A stretch of DNA of 48,816 bases from Trichococcus flocculiformis (GCF_900113645.1 NZ_FOQC01000014.1:1-48816); one strand, 5' to 3'. Positions 30,209 to 38,669 are shown, counted from the stretch's first letter. Notes: generated from the letters alone by a model not told the origin. Translations and numbers: made by a program.

Positions 30209-31939
30209 ATGTCTTTGATTTGGCGTTATATCAGTAGGTATAACAAATTATTTTTAGTGAATGTATTGGGAGCTTTTGGATTCGTGTTTGTGGAGCTGGG
30301 CTTACCCACAATGCTTGCACGTTTGATCAATGAAACGGTGGCTGGCGGAGGCAAGGAGAACATCCTTCGCACGACTGTTTTTATGGTCGGCTTAGTTTTG
30401 ATCGGTTTTGTTGGAAGGGTCATCGTCGCCTATGCAACCGGAAGAATCACAACAAATATGGTAGCAGATATGCGGAATGACATGTACCAAAACATCCAAA
30501 CATTTTCTCATGAAGAATATGATCGCATCGGCGTGTCGTCATTGGTGACGCGGGTTACCAATGACGCTTTCATTCTGATGCAATTTGCCCAAATGCTGTT
30601 GCGTATGGGTTTGATGACTTTCATTATGATGTTCGCGAGTGCTTTTATGATAGCGCGCACGAGTCCGGAACTATCGGTTATCCTATTGCCGGCTTTTCCG
30701 GCACTGCTTGTGATGATCTTGGTGATCGGCAAGAAATCGCAACCGTTATCTGAGGCGCAACAGCAAAATCTGGATGACATAAATGGCAACTTAAGGGAAT
30801 CGCTTTCCGGCATGCGTGTCATTAGGGCCTTCGTAAAAGAAGCTTTTCAAGCTGAACGTTTTGAGGGAGTCAACAATGCATACAGCTTAGTTTCAAAAAA
30901 ACTGTTTCGTTTGATGGCCTGGAATCAGCCGGTATTTTCACATGTGATCAACTTGATCATCATCGCCATCGTGTGGTTTGGATCCGAGCAAATCGAGGGA
31001 GGCAGCCTCCAGTTAGGTGATATGACAGCTTTCATCGAATACAGTTTCCATGCCTTGTTTTCGTTTTTGAATTTTGCTGTCGTCTTCATGATGTATCCAC
31101 GCGCCTCAGTTTCAGCGAAGAGGATCCAGGAAGTGTTGGATACAACCAGCAGTATTTCCCCTAACGAAGCAGGTATAACGGAAACCCGTACTCGGGGTTA
31201 TCTGACTTTTGAAGCAGTCAGTTTTGCGTATCCGGGCAATACCGGAACACCGGTGATCAAAGATATTTCCTTTTCGGCGGAACCAGGTCAAACAATCGCT
31301 TTCATCGGTAGCACTGGAAGTGGCAAATCAACATTGATTCAGTTAATTCCGCGTTTTTATGATGTCACAAAAGGGCGTATCCTGATTGATGGGCATGATG
31401 TGCGCGACTATAATCTGAAAGCTCTGCGCAAAAAAATCGGTTTTATTCCACAGAAAGCTTTGCTTTTCACCGGAACGATATCTGAAAATCTTCGCTACGG
31501 GAAGTGGGATGCCTCAAAAAAAGAAATCGAAGAAGCGTCCGATATTTCCCAAGCCAAAGAATTCATTGCGCGCAAACCAAAACGTTTCGATGAGCATTTG
31601 GCAGAGGGCGGAAGCAATCTTTCTGGGGGACAAAAGCAGCGTCTATCGATTGCCAGAGCCATCGTCCGCAAACCGGATATTTATATATTCGATGACAGCT
31701 TCTCGGCTTTGGACTACAAGACGGACGCTATCTTGCGCGCTCGGCTCAAAAAAGAGACCGGGAAAGCAACGGTAATCATTGTGGCTCAACGCGTCAGCAC
31801 GATTATGCACGCAGATAAGATCATTGTGATGAACGAGGGCGAGGTCGTAGGCCAAGGAACCCATAAAGAGTTGTTGCGGAAATGTGAAATCTATTATGAT
31901 ATTGCATCCTCTCAAATGAGCAAGGAGGAACTCGCATGA
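30209..31939 (+). CDS. heterodimeric ABC exporter, subunit with degenerate ATPase site (LmrC/BmrC-like)
   Basis: A 576-residue half-transporter: six transmembrane helices (about residues 15-320), then a nucleotide-binding domain. Walker A IGSTGSGKST is near 366-375. The signature LSGGQ is canonical, but Walker B ends FDDS, with Asp replacing the catalytic Glu, and the H-loop reads VAQRVS, with Gln replacing His. This is the standard asymmetric partner of LmrCD/BmrCD-type multidrug exporters. Its stop overlaps the next start (ATGA), so the pair is co-translated. The substrate is unknown; drug or lipid export is inferred. Confidence 0.9.
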   Translation: MSLIWRYISRYNKLFLVNVLGAFGFVFVELGLPTMLARLINETVAGGGKENILRTTVFMVGLVLIGFVGRVIVAYATGRITTNMVADMRNDMYQNIQTFSHEEYDRIGVSSLVTRVTNDAFILMQFAQMLLRMGLMTFIMMFASAFMIARTSPELSVILLPAFPALLVMILVIGKKSQPLSEAQQQNLDDINGNLRESLSGMRVIRAFVKEAFQAERFEGVNNAYSLVSKKLFRLMAWNQPVFSHVINLIIIAIVWFGSEQIEGGSLQLGDMTAFIEYSFHALFSFLNFAVVFMMYPRASVSAKRIQEVLDTTSSISPNEAGITETRTRGYLTFEAVSFAYPGNTGTPVIKDISFSAEPGQTIAFIGSTGSGKSTLIQLIPRFYDVTKGRILIDGHDVRDYNLKALRKKIGFIPQKALLFTGTISENLRYGKWDASKKEIEEASDISQAKEFIARKPKRFDEHLAEGGSNLSGGQKQRLSIARAIVRKPDIYIFDDSFSALDYKTDAILRARLKKETGKATVIIVAQRVSTIMHADKIIVMNEGEVVGQGTHKELLRKCEIYYDIASSQMSKEELA

Positions 31940-33735
31940 AAAAAGTGGACAAAAAAACGTTGCTTCGGGTATGGGACTACCTCAAATTTTATAAAATGAA
32001 GTTTTTTGGATCCATCCTTTTGAGCATAACCATGACGATACTGAATGTACTGGAACCTTTCATCATCGGATTTGCCATCACGGAAATCGGCAGAAATGTA
32101 TCGGATATGTTGAAAGGCGTGGAAGGTGCCGGTATCAATTACGATTATTTGTCGAAAGTGCTGCTCATCTATTTTGTTCGGGCACTGCTTTACCAAGGTA
32201 CCAATCTCTACTCGCAATTGTTCATGACGGATGTTGTTCAGGACGCCATGCATGATCTGCGTAAGGATCTGAGCAATAAATTGAACCGTTTACCGATTGC
32301 CTATTTTGACCGTAACCAATTCGGGGACGTATTGAGCAAAGTGACGAACGATGTCGACTCCATCGCCAATGCGTTGCAACAATCCTTGCTGCAGGTGCTG
32401 AATGCTGTTTTGGGGATCACCTTCGCACTCATCATGATGTTCACGATCAGTTGGAAATTGGCTCTTACCATGGTCGTGCTGATTCCGTTGGCGAGCACCC
32501 TTTCAAAAAAAATCACGCAGCTGTCGCAGCCGTATTTCCGCGGACAGGCGAAATATCTGGGGCAACTGAACGGATTTGTTCAGGAATCGCTCACTGGCTT
32601 CTCCATCATCAAGCTTTACGGTAAAGAAGAGGATGCTTATGCTGACTTCCATTCCATCAATGAATCATTGAAAAAGAATGGCTTCAAAGCGGCCTTCATT
32701 TCCGGCTTGCTGTCACCTGCTGTGGCGCTCGTAACCAATGCTTCCTATATCATCATCGCTGTGCTCGGGATTCTGCAAGCGATGGCGGGAGTGATGACGA
32801 TAGGGAATGTGCAGGCTATGGTGCAGTATGTCTGGCAAGTGAACCAACCGATCTCGACAATCACACAGCTGTCGGCCATCATCCAATCGGCTACTTCTTC
32901 CATCCAACGCGTCTTCGATCTCCTTGACCAAGAAGAAGAGGTGCAAGCAGAAGTGAAAATGAGTTTGCCGAAGGAAATCCGCGGCGATGTCACTTTTGAA
33001 AATGTCTCCTTCAGCTATGACAAAGAAGATCCGCTGATCAAAAATTTCAACATCGACGTAAAAAGCGGGGAAACAGTAGCTATCGTCGGTCCGACAGGCG
33101 CCGGCAAAACTACGATGATCAATCTCCTGATGCGCTTCTATGAGGTGGATTCGGGCGCCATCAAAATAGATGGTTATGACACGAAAGAACTGACCCGCGC
33201 TGACTTGCGTTCCCAATTCGGCATGGTGCTGCAGGACGCATGGCTTTATAAGGACACGATCACAGGGAATATCCGCTTCGGAAAACTGGACGCTACCTTC
33301 GAAGAAGTAGTGGACGCGGCGACCACAGCCAATGTTCATCACTTCATCCAGACTTTGGGTGCAGGCTACGATACGGTCATAAACCAGGAGGCCTCCAATA
33401 TTTCCTTGGGGCAAAAACAATTGCTGACGATCGCCCGCGCCTTCATCGCGGATCCTAAAATCTTAATACTTGACGAAGCGACAAGTTCCGTAGATACTAG
33501 ACTGGAAGCTTTAATCCAAAAAGCGATGAAACGCATCATGCAAGGCAGAACCAGTTTTGTGATTGCGCATCGACTTTCCACCATCCGTGACGCCGATTTG
33601 ATTCTCGTCATGGATCAAGGCGAAATAATCGAACATGGCAAACACGCAGAATTGCTGGAAAGAAAAGGGTTTTACTACGATTTGTATACGAGCCAATTCA
33701 AAAACGATTCAGAACAAGAGGAGCAAAAAATTTGA
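31936..33735 (+). CDS. heterodimeric ABC exporter, catalytic subunit (LmrD/BmrD-like)
   Basis: A 599-residue half-transporter with six membrane helices (about 20-325) and an ATPase domain. Walker A VGPTGAGKTT is near 384-393, Walker B ILILDEATS keeps the catalytic Glu, and the H-loop IAHRLS is intact. Its signature motif is altered to ISLGQ. Complementing the first subunit, it would form one working and one degenerate ATP site per heterodimer. It overlaps the HAD phosphatase gene by 4 bp. Confidence 0.92.
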   Translation: MKKVDKKTLLRVWDYLKFYKMKFFGSILLSITMTILNVLEPFIIGFAITEIGRNVSDMLKGVEGAGINYDYLSKVLLIYFVRALLYQGTNLYSQLFMTDVVQDAMHDLRKDLSNKLNRLPIAYFDRNQFGDVLSKVTNDVDSIANALQQSLLQVLNAVLGITFALIMMFTISWKLALTMVVLIPLASTLSKKITQLSQPYFRGQAKYLGQLNGFVQESLTGFSIIKLYGKEEDAYADFHSINESLKKNGFKAAFISGLLSPAVALVTNASYIIIAVLGILQAMAGVMTIGNVQAMVQYVWQVNQPISTITQLSAIIQSATSSIQRVFDLLDQEEEVQAEVKMSLPKEIRGDVTFENVSFSYDKEDPLIKNFNIDVKSGETVAIVGPTGAGKTTMINLLMRFYEVDSGAIKIDGYDTKELTRADLRSQFGMVLQDAWLYKDTITGNIRFGKLDATFEEVVDAATTANVHHFIQTLGAGYDTVINQEASNISLGQKQLLTIARAFIADPKILILDEATSSVDTRLEALIQKAMKRIMQGRTSFVIAHRLSTIRDADLILVMDQGEIIEHGKHAELLERKGFYYDLYTSQFKNDSEQEEQKI

Positions 33736-34514
33736 AAAACAAAAAATTCATTTTCTTTGATATCGACGGAACATTGCTGAATGATGAAAAGATGCCACTT
33801 GATAGCACTGTCCAAGCGTTGCGCCAACTACAAAAGAACGGGCATGAAATCGCGATAGCGACAGGGCGAAATCTATTTCTGGCGCGAGAGGTCATCGATA
33901 CGTTCCAATTGGACAATTACATCGTCTGCAACGGCGCTGCAGGTTACTTCAAGCATGAACTAAAGTATGAAAATAAATTGGATTTGACTGCATTCGAAAA
34001 ATTGCTGCAAGTTTCCGATGAGAGTGGTCATCAGGTGGTCTACGAATCAGCGCATGCGCTGGCTCGTCGCCATGAATCAATCGAGAACAACGCAAACGAA
34101 GCGATGCGCAGCATCGAGTTCGAAGTCCCTGACCACGATGTGTCTTTCTATCAAAACAATCCGCTTTATCAAGCACTTTTGTTCTACAAAGAAGAAGAGA
34201 AAGCAATCTATGAAGACGGCACTTTTCCGGAATTCCGCTTTGTGCGTTGGCACGACGCCGGCGTCGATGTGTTACCGAATCCGGGGTCCAAAGCACAAAC
34301 TGCTCTGTGGATGGCGAAACACCTGGGTTTTGCGCATGAAGATACCATTGCTTTCGGGGACGGAAACAATGATTATGAACTCATTTCCAGCGTCGGCTAT
34401 GGTGTCGCGATGGGAAATGCGGTCGCTCCCGTCAAGGAAGTCGCCAAATTTGTCACAAAAGATTGCAATTCGGGCGGAATTGCCTACGCACTTGAAAAAT
34501 TAGGCTTGATATAG
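33732..34514 (+). CDS. Cof-type HAD-IIB family phosphatase
   Basis: A 260-residue haloacid-dehalogenase hydrolase. Motif I is FFDIDGTLL, motif II is in IAIATGR, and motif III/IV is FGDGNNDYELI with AMGNA after it. The C2 cap sits between about residues 80 and 185. Such enzymes dephosphorylate sugar phosphates or similar small molecules, but the substrate is not predictable. The TTG start at 33732 lies inside the stop region of the ABC gene, so it belongs to that operon. Confidence 0.9.
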   Translation: MKNKKFIFFDIDGTLLNDEKMPLDSTVQALRQLQKNGHEIAIATGRNLFLAREVIDTFQLDNYIVCNGAAGYFKHELKYENKLDLTAFEKLLQVSDESGHQVVYESAHALARRHESIENNANEAMRSIEFEVPDHDVSFYQNNPLYQALLFYKEEEKAIYEDGTFPEFRFVRWHDAGVDVLPNPGSKAQTALWMAKHLGFAHEDTIAFGDGNNDYELISSVGYGVAMGNAVAPVKEVAKFVTKDCNSGGIAYALEKLGLI

Positions 34515-34583
34515 AAGCGAAAATAGGGTATCATATCATTCATAAGGCGTTTTTGCCGAACGCGATTGATACCCTGTTATTCT

Positions 34584-34656
34584 GGGGGCGTAGCTCAGTT
34601 GGGAGAGTGCTTGACTGGCAGTCAAGAGGTCGTGGGTTCGAGCCCCATCGTCTCCA
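34584..34656 (+). tRNA. tRNA-Ala (GGC)
   Basis: A 73-nt cloverleaf. The acceptor arm GGGGGCG pairs with CGTCTCC, the anticodon stem-loop is CTTGA-CTGGCAG-TCAAG with anticodon GGC (reads GCC), and the T-arm has GTTCGAG. The discriminator is A and CCA is not encoded. The 3' end doubles as the chromosomal attachment site of the adjacent island, which leaves the tRNA intact. Confidence 0.95.
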
Positions 34657-34666
34657 TACATCATTA
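34644..34666 (+). repeat. attL core (tRNA-Ala 3' end)
   Basis: A 23-bp sequence containing CATCGTCTCCATACA, identical to 45636-45658. The first 13 bases are the tRNA T-arm/acceptor 3' strand. Confidence 0.9.
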
Positions 34667-34675
34667 ATTAAAAAG

Positions 34676-34729
34676 CCTTAGAAACGTTGATAGGACGCTA
34701 TTTCCTAAATGTTTCTAGGGCTCTTTTTT
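34676..34729. terminator. long hairpin terminator at island left end
   Basis: CCTTAGAAAC (34676-34685) pairs with GTTTCTAGGG (34711-34720), with an inner ATAGGA/TCCTAA stem, and T-tracts follow on both strands. An almost identical copy lies inside the left end of the second island at about 45667-45722. It insulates int from the tRNA operon. Confidence 0.8.
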
Positions 34730-34735
34730 GCTTTC

Positions 34736-34756
34736 CACTCAGAAAAGCACTCAGAA
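34736..34756 (+). promoter_or_regulatory. left integrase arm-type sites
   Basis: CACTCAGAA occurs twice (34736-34744 and 34748-34756), start-to-start 12 bp. The same pair with the same spacing is found at the right end (45508, 45520) and in the second island (45731, 45743). Position and duplication at both ends fit integrase arm binding. Confidence 0.65.
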
Positions 34757-34769
34757 TGGAAAAAATACG

Positions 34770-35924
34770 TTACATTTCAATGTAGGCGGCGAATTTTTCG
34801 GCGCTTTTTTCTTTGGCTTTTTCGGTTACGTGCGTGTAAATATTCATGGTGGTTTGAATATCCGAATGGCCGAGACGTTCCTTCACTTCCTGAATGGAAA
34901 CTTCTGCTTCAAACAATAAGCTGCAATGAGTATGCCGCAGGCCGTGAACCGTTATAGTCTTCAGATCGTGATTCTTGATAATCCGATTCATGCGGTTGGT
35001 AATGGTGGCATGCTGCAAGTATTCGTTACTGTAGGTGGTGAAGATAGGCTGAGACGGCTTCATGGTATTGATGCCAAGCTTGATATAATCCTTCGCCTGC
35101 TCTTTGCGCCAATCTTTCAAGATGGATAGGGTGTTATCATCTAATGAGATGGTACGCAGGCCACTCCTTGTTTTTGGTGTCTGAATGATAAGCGCGTTAT
35201 TTTCGCCCCTGGTGAGCGTTTTATTGATGGTAAGCTTCTTGTTAGTGAAGTCTATATCCTTCCATTCAAGAGCCAACGCTTCGCCTTTACGCATACCAGA
35301 GAAGGCCAAGAGCCGGAAGATGGTATACCATCTACTTATCCCATCTGATTTTACACACGAAAGAAAATGCAGTAGTTCCTCTTTGGTGTAGAAGTTCTCC
35401 GATTGTTCTTCATCTACAACTTGCTTCCGCTTCGGCAGCGTGATCTTCTTCATAGGGTTATCCCTCAGAAGTCCGAGTGTTACCGCATAATCCAATACCC
35501 TGGCGGTATAATTCCGCATTACACGGTACTTAGTGTACGACTCACACCACTTATTAACGGTTGCCTGGCAATACGTCACGGAAATTTTATCCAGTTTACG
35601 GCTGCCGAACGCTGGCAGAATATGATTCTCAAACATTTCGATCGTTTTAACGTAGGTGCTTTCTTTGACCGTGTTCTTATATACGGAATCGAACCAAAGA
35701 ATATAGAGTTCCTGGAACGTGTTGGAGGTGGCTTTCTGATAGCCGCGCTCCTCGAATTCCACTTTCAAACGTGATATGGCAAGTTCTGCATCTTTCTTCG
35801 ATGCGAATCCCTGCCGTGTGACGTTTATTTCTTTGCCTGTATCCGGGTTCATGCCGAGGTAGGCTTTGATTCTGTAGTAAGTCTTTCCATCTTTTTTATT
35901 GTACTTCTCAATCTTGTTAGCCAT
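34770..35924 (-). CDS. int: tyrosine integrase of the island
   Basis: A 384-residue site-specific recombinase. The N-terminal arm-binding region (AYLGMNPDTGKEINVTRQGFASKKDAELAI) has the AP2-like fold pattern of Gram-positive phage integrases. A SAM-like core-binding domain follows (about 60-165), then the catalytic domain. The catalytic Arg is in FSGMRKGEALALEW, His-x-x-Arg in HGLRHTHCS, the second His in LGHSDIQTTMN, and the nucleophile Tyr in IYTHV. I choose ATG 35924 with AAAGAGGA upstream; the frame's earlier ATG (35984) has no ribosome binding site. It adjoins attL and its own terminator. A truncated relative is at 45765. Confidence 0.93.
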   Translation of the reverse strand: MANKIEKYNKKDGKTYYRIKAYLGMNPDTGKEINVTRQGFASKKDAELAISRLKVEFEERGYQKATSNTFQELYILWFDSVYKNTVKESTYVKTIEMFENHILPAFGSRKLDKISVTYCQATVNKWCESYTKYRVMRNYTARVLDYAVTLGLLRDNPMKKITLPKRKQVVDEEQSENFYTKEELLHFLSCVKSDGISRWYTIFRLLAFSGMRKGEALALEWKDIDFTNKKLTINKTLTRGENNALIIQTPKTRSGLRTISLDDNTLSILKDWRKEQAKDYIKLGINTMKPSQPIFTTYSNEYLQHATITNRMNRIIKNHDLKTITVHGLRHTHCSLLFEAEVSIQEVKERLGHSDIQTTMNIYTHVTEKAKEKSAEKFAAYIEM

Positions 35925-35943
35925 GATATTTTCCTCTTTCCAA

Positions 35944-35957
35944 CGCAGGCAGCGGTT
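35944..35957 (+). repeat. CGCAGGCAGCGGTT motif, copy 1
   Basis: A 14-bp motif between int and the repressor. Near-identical copies occur at 37742-37755 (after the excisionase-like gene) and, inverted, at 45486-45498 near the right end; a looser GGCAGCGG occurs at 44905-44912. Next to it (35969-35985) is a GCCCGG/CCGGGC hairpin in the repressor-int gap. Confidence 0.5.
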
Positions 35958-35988
35958 TTCAAGAGGCGCCCGGAAGCCGGGCATTATA

Positions 35989-36588
35989 TTATTTTTGTTC
36001 TTGTAAATCTTTTACCTCAGCAATGAACTTTTCAATCAGTTGGATCCATCGCTCATACTCTTCCTTTTCGTCCTCATGCAGAAGCATGCCTTCTTTCAAT
36101 TCGGTCAATTCTTTATTCAGTATTCCAAGAAGGCTGTAGTCTTGAATGCTGATTGAAGGAAAATCCCAAAAATGTTTCACGGCTAGCAACTGCAATTCGG
36201 CTTCTATTTTTTCCTTATCTTCATAGGAAAGCCGCTTTCTTTTTACCCGCTCAATTAATACAGAAATGAGCATTTTATATTGGTCTTCGCTCATGTTCTC
36301 AAGGGATTCCCTGGATTCTTTATCGGGTGGATTCTGTTTGAAGTCTTCCGCAAGTGCATATACATAATTAGTTAGATCTCCATACAGGAGTTCGTTTACA
36401 GATATACCCCCTGCATTAGCGATTAATTTTAATCGCTTAGCATTAGGTACGGATTTTCCCTTTTCCCAACGCGAAACGATTGAATCACTAGTATTATCGA
36501 TGTAGTACCCGAATTCTTTCAAATTCATAGATTTTTCTAACCGTATTGATTTAATACGGTTGCCTAATGCAAGCTTATTTATCTCCAT
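35989..36588 (-). CDS. XRE-family repressor of the island (Stl/CI-like position)
   Basis: A 199-residue protein with an N-terminal helix-turn-helix (residues 8-62: GNRIKSIRLEKSMNLKEFGYYI..SIVSRWEKGKSVPNAKRL). The remainder is long, charged and helical (100-199), probably for dimerisation or for binding an inducer. It is transcribed leftward, divergent from the rightward genes, as the master repressor of SaPIs (Stl) is. No ImmA-type or LexA-type cleavage motif is visible, so induction by a helper-phage protein binding the C-terminal part is plausible (inference). Confidence 0.85.
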   Translation of the reverse strand: MEINKLALGNRIKSIRLEKSMNLKEFGYYIDNTSDSIVSRWEKGKSVPNAKRLKLIANAGGISVNELLYGDLTNYVYALAEDFKQNPPDKESRESLENMSEDQYKMLISVLIERVKRKRLSYEDKEKIEAELQLLAVKHFWDFPSISIQDYSLLGILNKELTELKEGMLLHEDEKEEYERWIQLIEKFIAEVKDLQEQK

Positions 36589-36645
36589 AAATAACCTCCT
36601 TTATAAAGCTAGTATACAGTTATCAATTATGAAAGGGAAGAGGAA

Positions 36646-36740
36646 TCCGACGTAAACCGAAATATTATTGTATATTTGTATTGCTTTTTCTTTCTGTATA
36701 GTTTAGTATGGACTTACGGAACCGACTTAATCCGACGTGA
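36646..36740. promoter_or_regulatory. divergent control region with two operator-like repeats
   Basis: CCGACGTAAACCGA (36647-36660) and CCGACTTAATCCGA (36722-36735, 12 of 14 identical) flank the rightward promoter. The leftward -10 TATACT on the minus strand is at about 36612-36617. A third, exact copy is at 36971-36984. They are the obvious operator candidates for the XRE repressor and/or the small HTH protein. Confidence 0.65.
36681..36709 (+). promoter_or_regulatory. rightward promoter of the island
   Basis: TTGCTT (36681-36686), a 17-nt spacer, TAGTAT (36704-36709). Operator-like site 2 begins 13 bp after the -10, where a repressor would block initiation. Confidence 0.6.
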
Positions 36741-36762
36741 TTGAAAGGGGTGCAAAAGTAAA

Positions 36763-36963
36763 ATGGCCGAGAAAGTAAAAGGGTACCGCAATATCGCCGG
36801 AATGACCCAAGCAGAACTAGCGGCGAAACTGGGAATCAGCGTGCAAAGTTATCGTAATAAGGAAAAAGGCAGAGTGGCTTTCAAAGATAGCGAAAAAATC
36901 GTTATTCGAGATATGTTAGACAAGATAATCAATGGTATAAAGATCGATGATATATTTTTTTAA
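36763..36963 (+). CDS. small XRE helix-turn-helix protein (Cro-like)
   Basis: A 66-residue, almost pure HTH protein (RNIAGMTQAELAAKLGISVQSYRNKEKGRVAF). Small size and first position in the rightward operon resemble phage Cro or SaPI Str. It probably binds the CCGACGTAAACCGA-type sites together with or against the repressor. RBS AAAGGGG is rather far (12 nt). Confidence 0.8.
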   Translation: MAEKVKGYRNIAGMTQAELAAKLGISVQSYRNKEKGRVAFKDSEKIVIRDMLDKIINGIKIDDIFF

Positions 36964-36970
36964 CGGAAAA

Positions 36971-36984
36971 CCGACGTAAACCGA
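36971..36984. promoter_or_regulatory. operator-like repeat, third copy
   Basis: CCGACGTAAACCGA, identical to 36647-36660, lies just before the AGGAGG (36987-36992) of the next gene. Protein bound here could act as a roadblock or block a second promoter. Confidence 0.6.
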
Positions 36985-36999
36985 ACAGGAGGAGTGAGC

Positions 37000-37440
37000 G
37001 TGTTAAGGTTGAAAAATTATTATTTGGCGCATGAAGGCACCGGAGAGCGCGTTTTGGTTGGGTACAAGGTTTCGAGTCTGGATCATTTGGAAGAACTCGG
37101 ATACCGCATATCGCGGACCGCAGAAGAGGATTTCCTAAAGGCTAGGCGCCGCGGAGTAGTGTATATCAGCCGATCACAATACGATGCAGCCGAACCGGAA
37201 GCAGTCCTGTATAACAACAAAGGTTCCATGTTTGCAGTAGCATATCGACTCAAGCAGGATCTAAGCGACACCAGGTATATAAAGGACAGCTACTCCATAG
37301 AGTTGGACGGTTACCAGGTACAAGCGCTGCAGGCATACCTCGAGGAGAACTGGGAAGAGCGAAGCGCTCCGGACCAGCTGCCGCTTGAAACGCAGGTAAG
37401 GCTGGCGATCTACAATCTGATTGAAAATAAAAGGAGATGA
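37000..37440 (+). CDS. hypothetical island protein
   Basis: A 146-residue soluble protein, not recognised. It begins LRLKNYYLAHEGTGERVLVGYKVSSLDHLEELGY and has an YISRSQYDAAEPEAVLYN middle. The start is GTG 37000, 7 nt after AGGAGG; GTG 36994 is too close. It sits between the Cro-like and excisionase-like genes, where SaPIs carry regulatory or interference genes. Confidence 0.65.
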   Translation: MLRLKNYYLAHEGTGERVLVGYKVSSLDHLEELGYRISRTAEEDFLKARRRGVVYISRSQYDAAEPEAVLYNNKGSMFAVAYRLKQDLSDTRYIKDSYSIELDGYQVQALQAYLEENWEERSAPDQLPLETQVRLAIYNLIENKRR

Positions 37441-37444
37441 TAGC

Positions 37445-37735
37445 ATGGTGGAAAAAGTAAAAGCTGAATTGAAGATTCCTATTCCTGAATCATTTAATGA
37501 TGATCTTCGGGAAATGCTCCGGGCAGCAGCAAGAGAAGTGATCCAGGAGACGGTAAAGCAAGAAATCAAACTGAAAGATTGGTTATCCGTTCAGGAAGTG
37601 CAAGAACTGTTTGATCTTTCTCCGAACACCGTTAGCGCTTGGTTCAGAAGCGGTCTTCCGGTTTCAGTAGTAGGGCAGAAGCGATATGTTAGCAAGAAGA
37701 ATCTGGATGAATTTTTAGCGAATCATCAAAAATAA
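37445..37735 (+). CDS. excisionase-like helix-turn-helix protein
   Basis: A 96-residue protein. Its last 50 residues (DWLSVQEVQELFDLSPNTVSAWFRSGLPVSVVGQKRYVSKKNLDEFLANH) are a MerR-like/HTH_17 winged helix as in phage excisionases and in DNA-binding directionality factors. ATG 37445 has AAAAGGAGATG upstream. It is a candidate Xis for the island; a plain transcription factor is the alternative. Confidence 0.75.
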   Translation: MVEKVKAELKIPIPESFNDDLREMLRAAAREVIQETVKQEIKLKDWLSVQEVQELFDLSPNTVSAWFRSGLPVSVVGQKRYVSKKNLDEFLANHQK

Positions 37736-37741
37736 TAGTGT

Positions 37742-37755
37742 ACGCAGGCAGCGGT
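37742..37755 (+). repeat. CGCAGGCAGCGGT motif, copy 2
   Basis: ACGCAGGCAGCGGT directly after the excisionase-like gene, matching 35943-35956. The remaining gap to 37910 holds no other recognised feature. Confidence 0.5.
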
Positions 37756-37910
37756 AAAACACACTAAAAATTCAAAATCTGAGTTTTTTTCTGAGTAGGT
37801 TTCAGCCAATCTCATTAGGAATCGGGCAAAAGCATTTATGTAGAAGGCAAATGAAAGTTGCAAGTGGCGAGTGTGGGAGTATCGAACCCACTGAAAAGAG
37901 GTGAAGAATT

Positions 37911-38030
37911 ATGAATGATTTAGAGGCAGCCTTCACGGCTGGGATGATGCTCGCGTTCTTTACGTGGGGAGTTTGTAAGATCGTGCTGATGGAGTTCAGG
38001 GAAGAAAGAGAACAAAAAAAGACCTTATAG
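37911..38030 (+). CDS. 39-residue single-span membrane protein
   Basis: ATG 37911 has GAGGTG 8 nt upstream. One hydrophobic helix (about residues 6-28, AAFTAGMMLAFFTWGVCKIVLM) is followed by a highly charged tail (EFREEREQKKTL). The good ribosome binding site and clear membrane topology support coding. A weak hairpin GAAGC/GCTTC plus TTTT follows at 38074-38095. Confidence 0.6.
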   Translation: MNDLEAAFTAGMMLAFFTWGVCKIVLMEFREEREQKKTL

Positions 38031-38130
38031 CAGACCCGGCAAAGTCAAAGGCTATAAGGCAACGAGGATATTTGAAGCTTTAGACGGCTTCTTTTATCCC
38101 TAATTATATCGTACAAGGGGAGAAATTACA

Positions 38131-38388
38131 ATGACAAAAAATAATTTACACACAATAGAAGGCCATAAGGCTGCTGCTGATGCGGTCAATAGAGAATCAT
38201 TCATCATACTTTTTGGAAGAGAGCCTCAGGGCACAGAGTTGCAGGACTGGATCAGCGGACTGCGAGAAACTGCAGAGGCTGACATCGAGAGATCGTTTCC
38301 TGATAGACTAGTACAAATCAGAGAAGGCCAGTGGCGGGTGGAACGCGACCTATGTGCATGGCAGGAAGGGGGAATCGCAAATGACTAA
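38131..38388 (+). CDS. small hypothetical island protein
   Basis: An 85-residue protein, not recognised. The middle is FGREPQGTELQDWISGLRETAEADIERSFPDR. RBS AAGGGGAG is 9 nt upstream. It overlaps the next gene by 8 bp, so they are coupled. Confidence 0.7.
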   Translation: MTKNNLHTIEGHKAAADAVNRESFIILFGREPQGTELQDWISGLRETAEADIERSFPDRLVQIREGQWRVERDLCAWQEGGIAND

Positions 38389-38632
38389 AGACCACAAATC
38401 ACGTCTGAACTTTATCCCTGCATTGCTGGAGCAAGTGTTAGATAATACGGATCGAATAGGTTCCCTGGTATCTGATGCCGAGAGTGCTGAATCAATCGAC
38501 CTCATGAAACGTGAGACTGAAAAGCTAAGCGCAAGGAACGAGAACCTGCTGCACCTCATAGCGAATCTGCTAGAAGAGGAGCACAAACAGCCGAGAGCGG
38601 CTCCTAAGGCGGGGGGAACGCTCATATATTAA
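38381..38632 (+). CDS. small helical hypothetical island protein
   Basis: An 83-residue protein that is mostly one amphipathic/coiled-coil stretch (IPALLEQVLDNTDRIGSLVSDAE..LMKRETEKLSARNENLLHLIANLLEEE). ATG 38381 follows AAGGGGG; the longer frame from 38354 lacks a ribosome binding site. It immediately precedes the primase gene, so it may be a replication accessory (inference). Confidence 0.7.
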   Translation: MTKDHKSRLNFIPALLEQVLDNTDRIGSLVSDAESAESIDLMKRETEKLSARNENLLHLIANLLEEEHKQPRAAPKAGGTLIY

Positions 38633-38669
38633 CCATAAAATAAAGAGAGTGAGAAAGGAGGGTTATTGT

